DNA of 64,000 nt from Calocera cornea HHB12733 (GCA_001632435.1 KV424012.1:58828-122827); one strand, 5' to 3'. Positions 22,113-34,652 are shown, counted from the first letter of the stretch. Made by a program: numbers and translations. Notes: generated by a model from the letters alone, not told the origin.

Positions 22113-23883
22113 GCTACGATAATGCTGGCACTTGCTGAGGGTGCAGAGAAGGTGTGTAGGTCGCCGCGGCAGGGAATTAGGATATGGAATAAAGAATAGA
22201 ATGGTAGGCATGGGCGCCCATCACTGAACAGGGTATTCAAGGTCTGGATATGCGACTGGAACGTCCAGCAAGCGAGGGTGTCGGACAGCATACAATACGA
22301 TCAATCAGAAGCGGATTGCCACGAGGGTTGACCGAGGCTTCCTTGCACAGCTTTACCTCACACTGACCACGACTACCATGAGGGTATAGCCCAAACACTA
22401 ATGAGTCCAGAGTTGATCATCGCATGCAGCATTTAAATGTGCGTCCTGCCCCGTCGGTGGCCCACCATGGACAGCCGTGCGACGACGAGGCAGGGTGCGA
22501 TGTCATGGACACGGCGCTCAGCAGGCAGCGCCCTCATATAGGCGGGAACAAGCGACGGGTGGAGGACCCTGTGCGACGCGTAATATATTATGGACATTAC
22601 ATCGCATTCCTCATCCCTTGCCCGCGCGGTCCGCAGCAATGACTTAGTCGGACATTGACCACCCTGCCTTGCTTCGTATCTGAGTTTCGACGGAAAAGTC
22701 TGCGTTGATGAAGAACAATGTAGAACCAGAAGCGCCGGCGGCTTCTGACTACCAATAGATGATTGTGGTCGTTGCGGCACCGTTCCGCGCTTCGGTGCTC
22801 TCAATTGCCGGTTTCTAAGGCTTCTGTGACCTTCAAATCGGTCTCCGCCCGGCTTGCCAAAACCCGTACCAACAACACAGGTGACCACGCTTACCTGCTG
22901 CGATCTGGTGGATGGTTCGGTGACGAGACAGGCCCCTATTCCACAGGACGAATGGCAGTAGGACGTTCCGGCGGTCGACGAGAGGTCCGCTCAGCCCACT
23001 GGTCAAAACCACGGGCGAAACTCCGGAGCCCCAGCCCTGCCGGTTTTCAGGCTAACAGACCCTGGATATTGCTTGGCGGGTCTAAATGTGTCCTGAATTG
23101 ACTGGTACTGCCACGCTCGGAGCCGACTCGTCGGGTCAACCGCGGATGCAACTCAATCTGAGTGGGCTTGTCTCACTTGCAGTCGGACCATAAACTGAAT
23201 TACTTGCCTAGTTCGGAGGGGTTCCGGGAGGGCCTCCAAGACTAAGACTTCTGCCCCAGAATAATCACAGACCTCGGTGGGTCAACGCACCCACGGGACT
23301 CCAGGGGCGCCAGAAACTAAAGCGCTCGCTGTAGCCCTCTTTCCGGCGTGCCTTTTCACGATAACGAGACAGGGCTAAAGGAGCCGAGAGTGAATGTGTT
23401 GCACATGCCCTGTTGAGCGCGTCATTCCTCAGGGTGGGGCTCGTCAATCGAGCTCATGGTGTCCTGACCTCCGGAGCACGGGTGTCGAAGCGCCCGTCGC
23501 TGTCCCCTTCCGTGTTCGTCAGCCCTCATTCGCTGATCCTTGTCCAGGGCAATCCTGCCCTCGCGTGAAAGCCGGGCCGCGGATACATAGCGTGTGCTTG
23601 GTTCCTGGGCTTGTGGGGCCTCCTCACCCATGAGTCTCTCCGGAAAGGAAGGCCGAGTCAGCCATCATCTTTGAGGTAACAAAGGCGCCAACCACAAGCT
23701 TTCCATGATAGAACAGACATTTGCGTGATTCTGCCCAACTGGACAGTTGCGTGATAGCGCGGGAAGCACAAAGTGAGGCATTTCCTTCTAAATTTGGCTT
23801 GCGTAATGAAGGACTTTTCTTTGGACAAGCACCTGCAGGGCCATAAATATGCCTCGAGATTGCGGAGAGAGCGCTGCCCAGAA
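22113..23883. other. Gene-poor stretch
   Basis: About 1.8 kb with only short overlapping frames. No domain, RNA gene or obvious transposon end found. Confidence 0.4.
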
Positions 23884-25592
23884 ATGCCCTCCCATGACGT
23901 GGCCGCATACCTCGCCCGGCGCATGCTTGTCGCCAGCTATGAAGTGAGGAAGGTTTTACTCATGTGCCTATATATGGCTGACGGATCATGCAGTGTGCCC
24001 AACCAATTCAGTGGTGTCGGGAGCAGAGTTCCTGACGATATCTGGAACCTCGTCTTCGGACTGTTGCATGCTTCAAGAGAATCGGTCACCAATGTTTCTC
24101 TCTCTTGTAGCCGCTTCTATACCCTCACCGTACCCCTGATCTTCCAACGTCTCAACTTTCATCATAGCCGGCTCGAAAACGCTCGAGAATTATGCAAATC
24201 GCTCCGAGCTCGCTCTACAGTGCTATGGTACGTACAAGAGGTCGATATCGACTGGATAGCTTGGAACAATCATCGAATGGTGGCCAGTGAAGCCCCGCCG
24301 TGTATTCGCCAAATTCTGTACACCCTTCCGAACCTCAGAGTGCTTAGTTTCTCAGGGACGGTCATAACTACGGAGGGGGCGCTGCTGCTGGCTACAAGGC
24401 CAAATATACAGCGCTTGTCCATCAGCTCCAGCTGTCGCCTCTCACCCGATCTGCATCGCAACTTGCCGGGCACAAGGAACAGGGGACTGGAACACTTGAC
24501 CATCGGTGATATGGAGTACAACAAACCAGAAGACCTCATCGCGTGGTTGCATCTACTCCTCGGCCCCGACTTGAGAGATCTCCACGTACTCGGCGGTCTC
24601 GGCACAGGGAGGTTTTTCATCGAATGCTTGCTGCAAGAGCTGGTGCCTGGATCTCTCCAACGGTTACACCTTGAACATGCCAACGGCGCCCTTCTGTACG
24701 AAATCATCGCCAAACAATCGCGCCTGGAGGGTCTTCATTTCTACTGCTCAGAACCGCCACCTCCAACTGATTCGCGCTTGCATCCCAGTCTGCGGTCATG
24801 GTCCGGACCCTCCAATCTGGCCGCCCATTTTATGCCCGGTTCGAACATTGACACAGTCAGATTCTGGATGCAACAGAGGGCGGACAAGAGTGAAGAGCTC
24901 AAGTACAACGAACTCATGCCGCTGTATCACAACGCCATCAAGCTTGCCGAGGCACCCCTACGCTGTCTTGAGATGCTACATATCGAGTGGGATCAATGCA
25001 TCTTTGACCACCTCCCTATACTATTCCCGACACTAGAGAAGTTTTCGGTCTACTTCCTTGATCGACCTGATATGGTGAGCCCTGTTCTACTCTCAATCGC
25101 GTAACGTTGCTGATCGATAGTCAGGACTATCTCGAAGAACAGTTCCCTCAGAAGCTCGCCCTGATGACGCACTTGCGCTATCTGGCTACGCATACCGAAG
25201 CCACTACTCCCACCTTACGACCCATGCATGACCTAGGGTGGGCGTACATGTGCTTGCAGCTCTGGAGTGTACAGTGCCCATCACTTCGTGAGGTGGAGTT
25301 CCGTGCGATGAACCTTTGGGTGGACTGGATATGGTTGGCACCGGGGGACTGGAGAGGATATATGAAGGGAGAAAACTTTCTCCATGAACGGGAGCTAGCC
25401 AAGCTTCATATTTACCCGTCCTGTGAGCTCCGATCGGTCATTGTTGCTCTTTGTACGAGGTTGACTCTTCACGTGCAGAGCAACGACGCTCGAACCTCTT
25501 GTTCGTTCAACACATCAGCCATCACCCCCTGCATCTGTGTTACGTCGACTGCCAGAGCCATGCAGCGGGCAAAGGTTTTTTCGAGGCAGTGA
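23884..25592 (+). CDS. F-box/LRR-like protein of Agaricomycete type
   Basis: An F-box-like segment (RVPDDIWNLVFGLLHASRES, then VTNVSLSCSRFYTLTVPLIF) is followed by leucine-rich stretches (LPNLRVLSFSGTV, RNRGLEHLTIGDM, LRDLHVLGGLG, LEMLHIEWDQC). This matches the large, variable F-box families of mushroom-forming fungi, which are usually predicted substrate adaptors of SCF ubiquitin ligases. An intron at 25075-25124 joins DRPDM to DYLEEQFPQKLALM in frame. The start is uncertain: Met 23884 (MPSHDVAAYL) and Met 23806 are both open, and a possible intron lies around 23,942-23,993. The end at 25592 may hide another intron near 25,450. Substrate unknown. Confidence 0.6.
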
Positions 25593-26748
25593 CCGATGAA
25601 GTGTTAGTGGGGATCGCTCTTGGTAAACGTGCCCCCGTTGGCATTGGGAGTCTCCCCGTTTTGACAGGTTACCCTTCATGGACGTTCAATACCCAGTGTG
25701 CTGTGACCCAGATGTCCTGTTCGCATCGTTGAGATGGTTGGTATACCCATTGTTCTGCTAGTAATACACGGTCATTGAGAATGGTTACGTGGAGCTGTAT
25801 TTCAAACGATCGCCTGTGTCCGTTTGGAAGGGAGAGCCCGAGGAGCATGGTGGCCATAAGTTTTAACGGCCCTCCCTTTGGGATCGGCCGCCAATGGCCT
25901 TGAGCACAACGCGTCCAGCCAGCTCAACAAATAAGTTACTGACAGAGACCACCGTAACTATACCATGTCGGGTTGAGCCAGTCTCACGGATGCCACTTGG
26001 CGCATCCGCGGGTGGATGGTGGCCTAAACAGTTTGTGCCCACCAATCCCGGCGGCATGTGCCACGCACTGCTCACCCACACTGTACCAACAGCTTTTTTT
26101 GCGGGCGATGCGGGCCGCGCATCGCCGGCCGTGAATGGAGGAGTCCTGAACAATCTAGATAGAGAATGCCGAGGCGTAGAATTGTAGAAGGTTTGCACGG
26201 AGTTCGTCAGATCACAGAGATTTGCGGTAAGTGGACAGATAGATATATTTCATTTAAAGAGCCCTGCACACGCGTCTGCCGGGCCTGGTCGTCAGCAGGC
26301 AAACACATAATCAAGGGGATTTATATGCAGCTCAAACCGGAAAAAGCCTCATAGGCGGTCTTCGACTCGTTTTAGCCGCTGCTCGGCCACAAATAATATT
26401 AGAACGCAGAGGGTGAGCAGCAGATGGCCGATCGAGGATCCGAGATACTGGATGACTTTCCGTTCTACCCGCACTCATTGCCGCCCGAGGAACTTTCCGC
26501 GTATTCTATCTGAAAAGACACTGCCCAATCGCCTCCGAACTCCTAGCCTGGCATCCGAGGTTTCCGAGTCCCGAGTTGAGACTGCAGGCCGGCACCCTGT
26601 CTGTCCTCGCGGCGGAGGGTGCCCACGCTCACATCTGATATGTATACGCTGTTATGGCTACATTCTACTACGACTTTGACAAAACTGGGCCCGGGTGAGT
26701 TATGCAGGTCTATGCCTCAGTGACGTTCAAGTTTGTCATACAAATCCG
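25593..26748. other. Intergenic between convergent genes
   Basis: 3' flanks of the F-box gene and AP-3 mu. It contains a GC-rich imperfect palindrome at about 26,103-26,132 and a T tract before it. No gene supported. Confidence 0.4.
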
Positions 26749-28615
26749 CTACCATCTCCATTCTATCCTGGCCCGACCGCTCCCTCGGACTCCCTTAAAT
26801 GGCTTATAAGCATCGTTGCCGACCAGCTTCAGACTGTCGACCTTGAGGCCAGAAATAGGACTGGATGGCATAGTGTACGTGATTTGAATTGCCGGTGATG
26901 TTCTGGGATGCGGATCTCTACGGGCGGCGGATCCATTTAGCCGGGTATTCCGGACGAAGATGGAAATATCAACATACGCGCTGGAAAATGTCCCTTTCAG
27001 TGTTAGGGATGCAGATGCCGGTAGGATTGGTATTGTCCATTCAAGAGACTGCGGCGACGCATCAGATAAGGTATATGAAGCGGTCTGAAATGGTGCCCAC
27101 TTTCGTTAACGGATCGAACCCCCAGGAGCCCCTCTCTTTCTCATTGACTGGAGCACCACCTCCGCTCATAGAAGCCTGCACGCCCGTTGCCTCATCTCCC
27201 AAGTTCCAAATTACCTTCACCTCCTCCAAGACCTTGCCAGCTCTAGAGACAAGGCCAATTTCGAATGATCCTGTTTCAGGAAACGCTTGTCGTTAGCAAT
27301 CGTCGGGGTGGGAATGGATGGACGCACCGGTGCCAGAACCAATGACTATATGTGGACGGAGCTGGAGGGGCACTTGATGCGGTGCGAGCGGCGGCGGCGG
27401 TACCGTGTACGTGAGCAGCGTGAAGGAGCCGTCGGGTGGTACGAATGACAAACTCTTATCCCGTGCCCACTTTGAGTATCTGTGTTCAATTCAGCGGCTA
27501 TCAGGGCACAACATACCGGTATAGAGCGCACCTGACGCAAGGGTGAAAGGACGGATCGGACATTAATCGCGGTTGCGAAAAGGTCAGAAGCAGATCTGGC
27601 GTGCCTGGCATACCGGCTCAGTTCTCAAACTTGAGCGTACAACGGGGAAAGCGAGCGAACCGGATAACCGACACTGGCATCTAACCTGCCCCCAAACCTC
27701 TCCAATGAGAACGGCACCGTTCCTGAGAGCAGTAATCAGTGTAGTGCCAGGCAATCGTCGTCCAGTCAGCGCACCGCCCAACGATAGCCTCCAGCTCTTC
27801 CACAATATCGAAATACACCTCGTTATTGTTGTATCGCACTCCGTGCCGGCGCCATGGTATAGGCGAGGCGAACGGCATGGCGGCAGTTGATCCAGGAAGC
27901 CTGTCCTAACGGTCAGAGCCGGGTGATCAGCTCGAAAGAGGGATACGCACCCCGAGGCACCGGTTACCGAGAGAAGCTTGTTCAGCAGTGAAGGCGGCAG
28001 GACTATGTCCCGGAGAGCGTTCGGTTCTGTGGTGAGGGGATGGCCAGAGTCAAGCATCTCCTCTAGCAGCTGGGAGCGATGTCAGCGCGTCATGCGTGGA
28101 ACGGAGTATGAAGGGGATCGTACCTGATAGACGAGATCGAAGTTCTCACGTACTCTGCTTGCTGAGATGTCCCCAATGTAGTCTTTCAGGATGGTTAAGA
28201 AAGTGTTCAAGAACGTGAACACGAATAAAGGATCCACTGCCCGACCGTCAGATCCACACCATCCCGACACAATGCCATAATGCATGCTCACCATCCTCGC
28301 TCACGGGACACAAGAACCTCAAGTCCCCCCTCTGCACCCAGCACAGCGCGCTGCCCGCCGCCCCAGCGCTCAGCGACCCGGGCACATACAGCACATTCTC
28401 GACCTCCTCCCCAGTTGACAGCGACTTGGCGACCGCGTCGTTGAACGCGCCTATATGGAGGATCGGGAAGGCTGGCGCGCTCGTGCGGAAGGTCGTCTGG
28501 ATTATGGGCTTCCTACATCGCGCGGGTTAGACGAGTACCTTCCCTCCGTGTAAGGGAAATGGGCATACCCTAGGCTGTCGAGGATGATCAGTCCTGGGAT
28601 ACTAGGCAGCGGCAT
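26749..28615 (-). CDS. APM3: AP-3 adaptor complex mu subunit
   Basis: Medium chain of the AP-3 clathrin-like adaptor that sorts cargo from Golgi/endosome to the vacuole. The N-terminal longin part begins MPLPSIPGLIILDSLG. After an intron come KPIIQTTFRTSAPAFPILHI and then VFTFLNTFLTILKDYIGDIS and VRENFDLVYQLLEEMLDSG, the mu-chain signature. The mu homology domain has NNNEVYFDIVEELEAIVG, DGTVLIGEVWGQVRC-like cargo-domain start, MPGTPDLLLTFSQPRLMSD, and the end YKPFKGVRGSGRARIEWRW before TAG 26749-26751. The YKPFKGV ending and the long EPNALRDIVLPPSLLNKL linker point to AP-3 rather than AP-1 or AP-2. About ten introns; the first and last ones were read to exact in-frame junctions. Confidence 0.85.
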
Positions 28616-29155
28616 GGAGTGCTCGTAGGATGAGACTAGGACGAGGCTGCAGCAGATGAGGGCTGGAATGGTGCACCTCCCCCGCAGGCGAGGCACGCGG
28701 GACGCCACTCACTCAGGCGGGCAGCCGTATTAACCGTTTTGGAGCGACTGTGGGAAACAGCACGCGGGCTCGTCAAGTAATTGTGGCTAGCTGGATCGGA
28801 TGAACGTCTAGTCTAGTGAGTGGTGCAAGGGGCAGAGCGATTAACGGATCTCGATACCTTACGGGGCGGGTGCCTGGTGGTGGTGTCCTGGGCGGAAGAC
28901 AACTCAGATCTGAGAGGCGGTCGTGTGCAACGTTCGCAGCACGGCGCATTATCTGCTCAGGCACAACGAGCGTAACCGGATCAACAGGGTGGCATTATCG
29001 TGAGTATCCCGTGACCCAGGGCGAGGAACGGAAAAAAGAAGAGTGTAGTATTGAACAAGGAGGTTTTGAGAGACATTACAACAACGACCAAGTTACCCAA
29101 ATGCGGCACAATCCCCAGCGTCGCTACGCAAGGGCCCCAGGAAGCGTGAGCTCCT
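28616..29155. other. Intergenic spacer
   Basis: Holds the AP-3 mu promoter and the RIM1 3' flank. No further gene seen. Confidence 0.45.
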
Positions 29156-29831
29156 TTACTCGGTGGTCTCGGCGGGTCTGGGACGACTGAGGACGCGGAG
29201 GGTCTCTATAAACGCGAGTTATGATGAGCGGCAGGTCTCCCGCTCAAAATATTGGCGGTCACGCACCGTGCCTCAGGAAGATCTGCCTCTGAGACCCGGG
29301 CGTACCGGGCTCTGCGTCGGGCAGCGGCTCGCGCGTCTCGAAGTTGGCCTCGACGTAGACCTGGGAGCCCTTGGTGAGGCTCTTGAGGTACTCGTTCGAA
29401 TTCGGGTTGAACGACAGCACCCGGTGCCAGGTCGTGGTCGGGTCCGCGCGAGCTGAAGGCCTGCGTCACCGAATCTGATAATGGTGTTGTGGACTGGATA
29501 AGACTTACCACCATCGTCGCCGATTATGGGTGCGTAGTTGGTCGTCGCGACAACGTACGACACGTACTCCTTGTCGTTACGCGTCATCTTGACCTGGGGC
29601 TCGCCGCCCAGACGCCCGACAAGGATGAGCTTGGCAACATCGGTCGCACGGGCGGAGGAGGCCGAGAAAAGCTGGGTGATGAATATGCGACGATTGAGGT
29701 AATAAGGTAGTGGAGGAGCAGACGCGACGAAGAAGCAGGGCAACGCGTCAGTGAGTCACCTCGACGTGCATAGCGACAAGACGTACACGACGCTGGGCCT
29801 GGGGCCTAAGAGCAGTCCTGAATGCGTTCAT
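29156..29831 (-). CDS. RIM1: Mitochondrial single-stranded DNA-binding protein
   Basis: OB-fold protein that coats single-stranded mitochondrial DNA during replication. Exon 1 (29831-29787) encodes a basic targeting peptide, MNAFRTALRPQAQRR. It is spliced to LFSASSARATDVAKLILVGR, then GGEPQVKMTRNDKEYVSYVV. The later exons give TTTWHRVLSFNPNSNEYLKS and VEANFETREPLP, the central and terminal OB strands. The last intron joins IFLRH to ETLRVLSRPRPAETTE and TAA at 29156-29158. Order, length (about 140-150 residues) and motifs fit SSB/Rim1. It is divergent from HBS1, with 365 bases between start codons. Confidence 0.9.
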
Positions 29832-30195
29832 TCTTGCTGAAATGTGCGAGTTGGAGGGATGGAGAATGGAGAATGTGAGCGACGATGAGGGACGCGACTG
29901 GGGTGGCGGGAACGCGATTGGAAGTCTTGAGCTTTGGTGGCTTCGTCCCCGAAAAGAAGGCACTGCGGAGAACGAATGTGAAAATGCCTCCGCCAAGCGT
30001 GGTTGCTGCAGCGTCATAGGAGTCCTTTGCACAGGAGCCTCTTGTGCAGGCTGAGTACCAACTTCACTTTATACCACCACAGTCACCGTAAAGAATTATG
30101 TCGCGACATCGGCTCGTTCGTAACTTAGATCTAGATGGTATACCATGCTGCTTTTGCTGTAATGATTCCAACTCATCTCAAGTGTCACAGAGGAG
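29832..30195. other. Intergenic, RIM1/HBS1 divergent promoter
   Basis: About 360 bases between divergent starts. No other feature. Confidence 0.5.
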
Positions 30196-33100
30196 ATGGC
30201 GGAAGACGACGACTTTGGCGAGCCAGAGCCAGAGCTGTCCGAGTCGGACAACGCCAAGCTTCAGTCCGCCTGCGACGCCGTACGAGAAGTAATTGGTCCG
30301 GCGGACGAGTCCGGAATCCCGGACGATGAGGTTGCAGATGCGGTCTGGGAGCTGTACTTCGATGTGGAGCAGAGCGTGGCATACCTGCTAGGTGCGCTGG
30401 GCCGTCTGCGCATGCGCATGCACATACCGTGCTGACGGAAATTCAGAGCAAAGAGACAAGCGGTTGGAGAAGCAGAAGAAGGGTAAGCTGCGTCTCCCAC
30501 TTTATTTCGCTTCGCTTTTCTCCTACCCCTTTCGTCTCCCTTCGTTCTTTCCTCAACCTGCCCTGGACATTCGCCCACACGAAGTCCAGGCACTCCCGCA
30601 TCCCTGGACATGTCGGCCCCTGTATCGGCACTCAAACGACTAGCAATATCCTCTCGAGGCTCCTCCGCCACCCCTGCGCGAGGCAGAGGGACACCCCGGC
30701 GACGCGGAACTGCCCGGCCGGCGAATATGACCTTCACCTCTGGCCCCGCAGGTTGTGCGCAGATTTCGGGACCTGCACCTGCACCTACTTCTGTGAAGCC
30801 CTCCCTTGCGAGCCTCGCGGCTGCTCGGTCGGCTCAGCCAAAGTCGTCATTGGCTTCATTGGCTGCTCGACCGAACGCCTCCGCTGCCTCATCACCGGCA
30901 GCAAGCGCAACTGCCAAACCTACCTTGGCCGCGCTTGCTGCCTCCCGAGGCAATGGGATGCCTGCTACCAACTCCAACACCGCAAAGTCTAGCTTCGCTT
31001 CGCTGGCTACACGATCGACCCCACCAGCTGGTACCGCATCATCACTCGCCTCGCTCCCCTCCCGCTCTGCCAAGTCCCCTGCTGCCACCCCTACTTCACC
31101 CGCTCCGCTCGCTCAGACCAAGCCCAGCCTCGCCTCCCTTGCCGCATCTCGAGGCAGTCAAACAAAACCGTCGCTCACTTCTCTCACCGCGTCCCGCTCG
31201 CCAACTGCTCGCTCTCCCCTCCCTTCGCCGTCACCGGCTGCGACGACACCTGGCGGTAGTAAGCTGTCCAAGCTTGCGCAGCTCGCACAGCGCGGACAGG
31301 CCTCTACACCCATCGAGGCCACACCTGGTAGTACCATGGAAGCGCAGGATATCGAGATGGCAAATGCGGCAACAAGCCAACCCGACCCTTCCAGTGCGCT
31401 CTTCGCCTCAGCACCGCTGTCCCTTTCAGCCGCCGCGTCCTCCTTCGCTTCTGTACTCTTGCATCCTGCGCTGAACGAAGAGCCGAAAATGACGTTCGAG
31501 TTCGAGTTCGATGTGGACCCGGCGGCGTTTGCGGGACCCAGCCCGGACGCGATCGTCAAGGCGAAGCAAGGGAGCAGGCTCGGGAGGTAATGCGCGGTTA
31601 CCGGAGCGGGGGCGGGGTAGGTATCCTCTATAATCCGTTTGACATGCCTTTCGTCATTTGTGTTCTGTGTGTACCGAGAGGGCTTGTAACTCATCGTCTC
31701 TCACAGCCACCCAACCAAAACCGACACCAAAGAAACCACTGCCATCCCAACAACCTACGCCCAAACCTCCCCCAGGCGCAGGGAAGAAGAAAGGCCCCGG
31801 TACGAGCGCTCCAGCTACCCCTTCCAAGCCCCCAACACGCGCCGCCTCCCCTACACATCATACGCAAACCCAGCTGGAGGAGGACCTGGAGGGGATGAAC
31901 ATCTCCAGCGATCCGGATTATTTGGCCGCGGAGATCGATATCCCGAGGCCGTCGCTGGCGAGGGAGAAGCTGCTGGAGGAGGTGCGCAGGAAGCTGGAGA
32001 CGGGGCAGAAAGGATTGAATCTGGTCATTATCGGTATGTACGCACTCTGCGGGCCTCTGTTCTCGCTTACACATGAACAGGCCATGTCGATGCTGGCAAG
32101 TCCACCCTCATGGGACGATTGTTATATGAACTCGGCGAGCTGGATGAAAAGGCTCGGAGGGACAACGAGCGGGGGAGTGAGAGAGCGGGGAAGGCGAGCT
32201 TCAAGTGGGCCTGGGCTCTGGACGAGAGCGCTGAGGAGCGAGAGCGGTATGTTACTATGTTGTCTTGGGAAGCGACAAACCTAATGACATCCATGCAGAG
32301 GCGTAACAATGGACATCGCAACCACACACATCCGTACACCTTCACTCCTCATCACACTGCTCGACGCACCTGGGCACGCCGACTTCGTCCCCAACATGAT
32401 CTCCGGTGCTTCTCAAGCAGACGCAGCATTGCTGGTTGTGGACGCATCGCCGAACTCGTTTGAAGCGGGCTTTGAACGTGCTGGCCAAACACGGGAGCAT
32501 CTTGTGCTTGTGCGAGCTCTTGGAGTCAGCCAACTTGTCATCGCAGTGAATAAGATCGACCTGGTTCGTCCCCCACCTAATTGTGACGACGAAGCTTGTA
32601 CTGATCTGAGCTCAGGCAATCGACGCCGAGTCCCGATACAACGAGATCGTCTCGACCCTCTCGCCCTTCCTCGTCCAATCCGGCTTCCAACTTCCCCGAG
32701 TAGCATTCGTGCCCCTCTCAGGCATAGAAGGCATCAACCTGATCGACAAATCCAGCGCCCTCCCGTGGTACGACGGGCCAACGCTGCTCTCCGCGCTGGA
32801 CGCTCTCAAGCCCCCGGCGAGGCCGTACACACTACCATTGAGGTTGCCCCTGTCGAATGTGTTCAGGGGGCAGACGGCGATGGCCTCGGGTATTGGGGTG
32901 TCGGGGAGGATCGCCAGTGGGGTCGTGCAGGTCGGGGACCGGCTGAGGATCTTACCGGGGGATGAGAGCGCTGTTGTGAGACGTGAGTCTCTGAATGCCC
33001 CTAGGATGGCAGGTGCTGAATACTGTATAGTGATCGAGCAGGACGACGATAGCGCACCCTGGGCCGCGGCCGGCTCGACCGTAACGCTCTACCTCGCGGG

Positions 33101-33585
33101 CGTGGACCAGATTCACCTCGAGTACGTGTTGTCCCCTACCACACCCGGCGTCGTGCTAAGTATCGTGCTCATCACGCAGCATCGGCTCCGTCCTCTGCCC
33201 TCCCGACGCGCCCGTCCCGCTCGCCCTAGCCTTCACAGCCCAAATAATCGTCTTCGACCTCCAGCTGCCTCTCACGCAAGGCGCCTCCGTAGAGCTCTTC
33301 CACCACTCGCGCGACGTCCCCGTCACCTTATCCAAGCTGCTCGCCACGTTGGACCGGGCTACGAATGCGGTGGTGAAGCGGGACCCGAGGGTGCTGACGA
33401 AGGGCCAGTCGGCTAGGGTGCAGATTACGCTGAGGACGGGGACGATCTCCGGCCCCGGGGAGAGGGTGGCTCCTGTGCCGCTGGAGACGTTCACGGTGAA
33501 TAAGGATATGGGGAGGATTTTGTTGAGAAGGGGCGGGGAGACGGTCGCTGCGGGGATCGTCACGGAGCTGCTGACACTCGCTTGA
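30196..33585 (+). CDS. HBS1: HBS1, translational GTPase of ribosome rescue
   Basis: eRF3/EF-1A-like GTPase that with Dom34/Pelota splits stalled ribosomes in no-go and non-stop decay. The N-terminal HBS1_N helix bundle ([20 protein letters not shown]) is followed by a long Ala/Ser/Pro-rich linker with SLASLAA-type repeats (about 30,780-31,250). Next is the G domain: G1 [15 protein letters not shown] across an intron, switch [14 protein letters not shown]3 [15 protein letters not shown] and G4 AVNKIDL. Two beta-barrel domains follow ([40 protein letters not shown]) up to TGA 33583-33585. About nine introns. ATG 30196 ([14 protein letters not shown]) opens the HBS1_N domain. The G3 DAPGH (not DTPGH) is normal in eRF3/Hbs1-type proteins. 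Confidence 0.92.
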
Positions 33586-34128
33586 GCGAGGGGGGCTTGG
33601 GTGTACGATACCGAACGCTGGATGTAGCTAATAGCTCTAAGAAACCGCGAATGTAGAAATTGGAATGTTGGATGACCGTGGGAAGCTGTGGCCACCCATC
33701 TCATCAGAAGATCCAGTGACAACAATAGTGTGGCGATGGAGAACCCCCCTGCTTGTGCCAAGCCGCGATCGACCTGCGAGACTTGTTGACATCGTGACAT
33801 TCGCACATGATACCCACCGCGCCTGGCTGTCGGGGAGGGCCCCGCGATCCAGGCGTGGGGAAGAGGGATAAAGCACGTTCCTCCCCGGGAGAGCTTGAGG
33901 GCGTATGCTTCCCCGCGTTCTGGCCACTTTCCGCATCGGGTTCCCGGTGAGACGAATCAGGTGCGTCGGTCGCATGATCTGGGCTGAGCGGGATGAGGCT
34001 GACTGGGCTATGGGTGCAGGTGTTCCCACGCTTCTCCGAGCGTGTACAACTCCACAGCCGGCCTAACACCGCGTACTGTTCGCTTTCTCTCAGCACTATC
34101 GACCCCGCGCTCAAGCACACTGACCACC
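33586..34128. other. Intergenic, promoter of oxidoreductase gene
   Basis: About 540 bases, no gene supported. Confidence 0.5.
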
Positions 34129-34232
34129 ATGGCCACCAAGACCGAAATGTTCGACCTCGTCGTGCTCGGCGCCGGCCCCGCAGGCGAGAACGTCGCGGAC
34201 GTCGCGCACGCGCGGGGCCTCACGTGTGCGAT

Positions 34233-34242
34233 AATCGAGCGG
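34233..34242. repeat. Target-site duplication, left copy (AATCGAGCGG)
   Basis: Identical to 34643-34652. In the gene it forms the codons ..A ATC GAG CGG (Ile-Glu-Arg). Confidence 0.85.
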
Positions 34243-34642
34243 AGGAATGACCAGATGCGTAGTGAGTAGGGAAGTAGTGAGCCCCTTCGGAGGCAATTTT
34301 GACGCGGAATTACCAAATATGGCAATAGTCCCGTCAGGAACCGCCAATAAACAAGAGGTGTGAGCTACTGGGTTAGGATGCGTGTGTTAGGGTACTAGTT
34401 AGGAGAAGCGAGTGGAGCGAGGTTAGGGTTGGGGATGGGTTGAGGTTAGGGTTAGGGATGGGTTAGGGTTAGGATGATAATATCATATAAAATAACTACC
34501 AGTATGCACACTTAGCAAGGCTATGGGCTCCGCCCATAGCCTTGTGCCTCCAGGGGAATTACTATATTTGGCTATTGTGTAGACTATTTGCCTCCGACGC
34601 GCGTCCCTACTTCCCTACTCACTACGCTTCTGACCTATACTC
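34243..34642. mobile_element. Mutator-like miniature element (MULE-MITE), non-coding
   Basis: About 400 bases with long imperfect terminal inverted repeats. The arm 34257-34277 matches the reverse complement of 34607-34627 perfectly over 21 bases (core GTGAGTAGGGAAGTAG). Weaker matches continue outward to the ends and inward (CGGAGGCAA, CCAAATAT). It is bounded by the direct repeat AATCGAGCGG (34233-34242 and 34643-34652). Duplications of 9-11 bases with long inverted repeats are the hallmark of Mutator-like elements. Internally it holds TTAGGG-like repeats (about 34,372-34,474) and a perfect 11-base-arm hairpin (34516-34542). No transposase, so it would depend on an element elsewhere. Confidence 0.8.
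34372..34474 (+). repeat. Degenerate TTAGGG telomere-like repeats inside the element
   Basis: About eight copies of GTTAGG/GGTTAGGG and near variants such as GGATGGGTT. They lie within the miniature element, 30 kb from the nearest window end, so they are interstitial. Confidence 0.8.
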
Positions 34643-34652
34643 AATCGAGCGG
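34643..34652. repeat. Target-site duplication, right copy (AATCGAGCGG)
   Basis: Identical to 34233-34242; the next codon, CAC, resumes the oxidoreductase frame. Confidence 0.85.

Noticed and set aside
34372..34474. A chromosome end (telomere)
   Set aside because: The TTAGGG units are degenerate, short, internal to a transposon and followed by normal genes on both sides.
34266..34652. Ordinary intron in the oxidoreductase gene
   Set aside because: No GT-AG pair gives the expected ER|HLVGGEC junction, while a 10-base duplication and inverted repeats explain the segment as an insertion. Cryptic splicing is kept only as a possibility.
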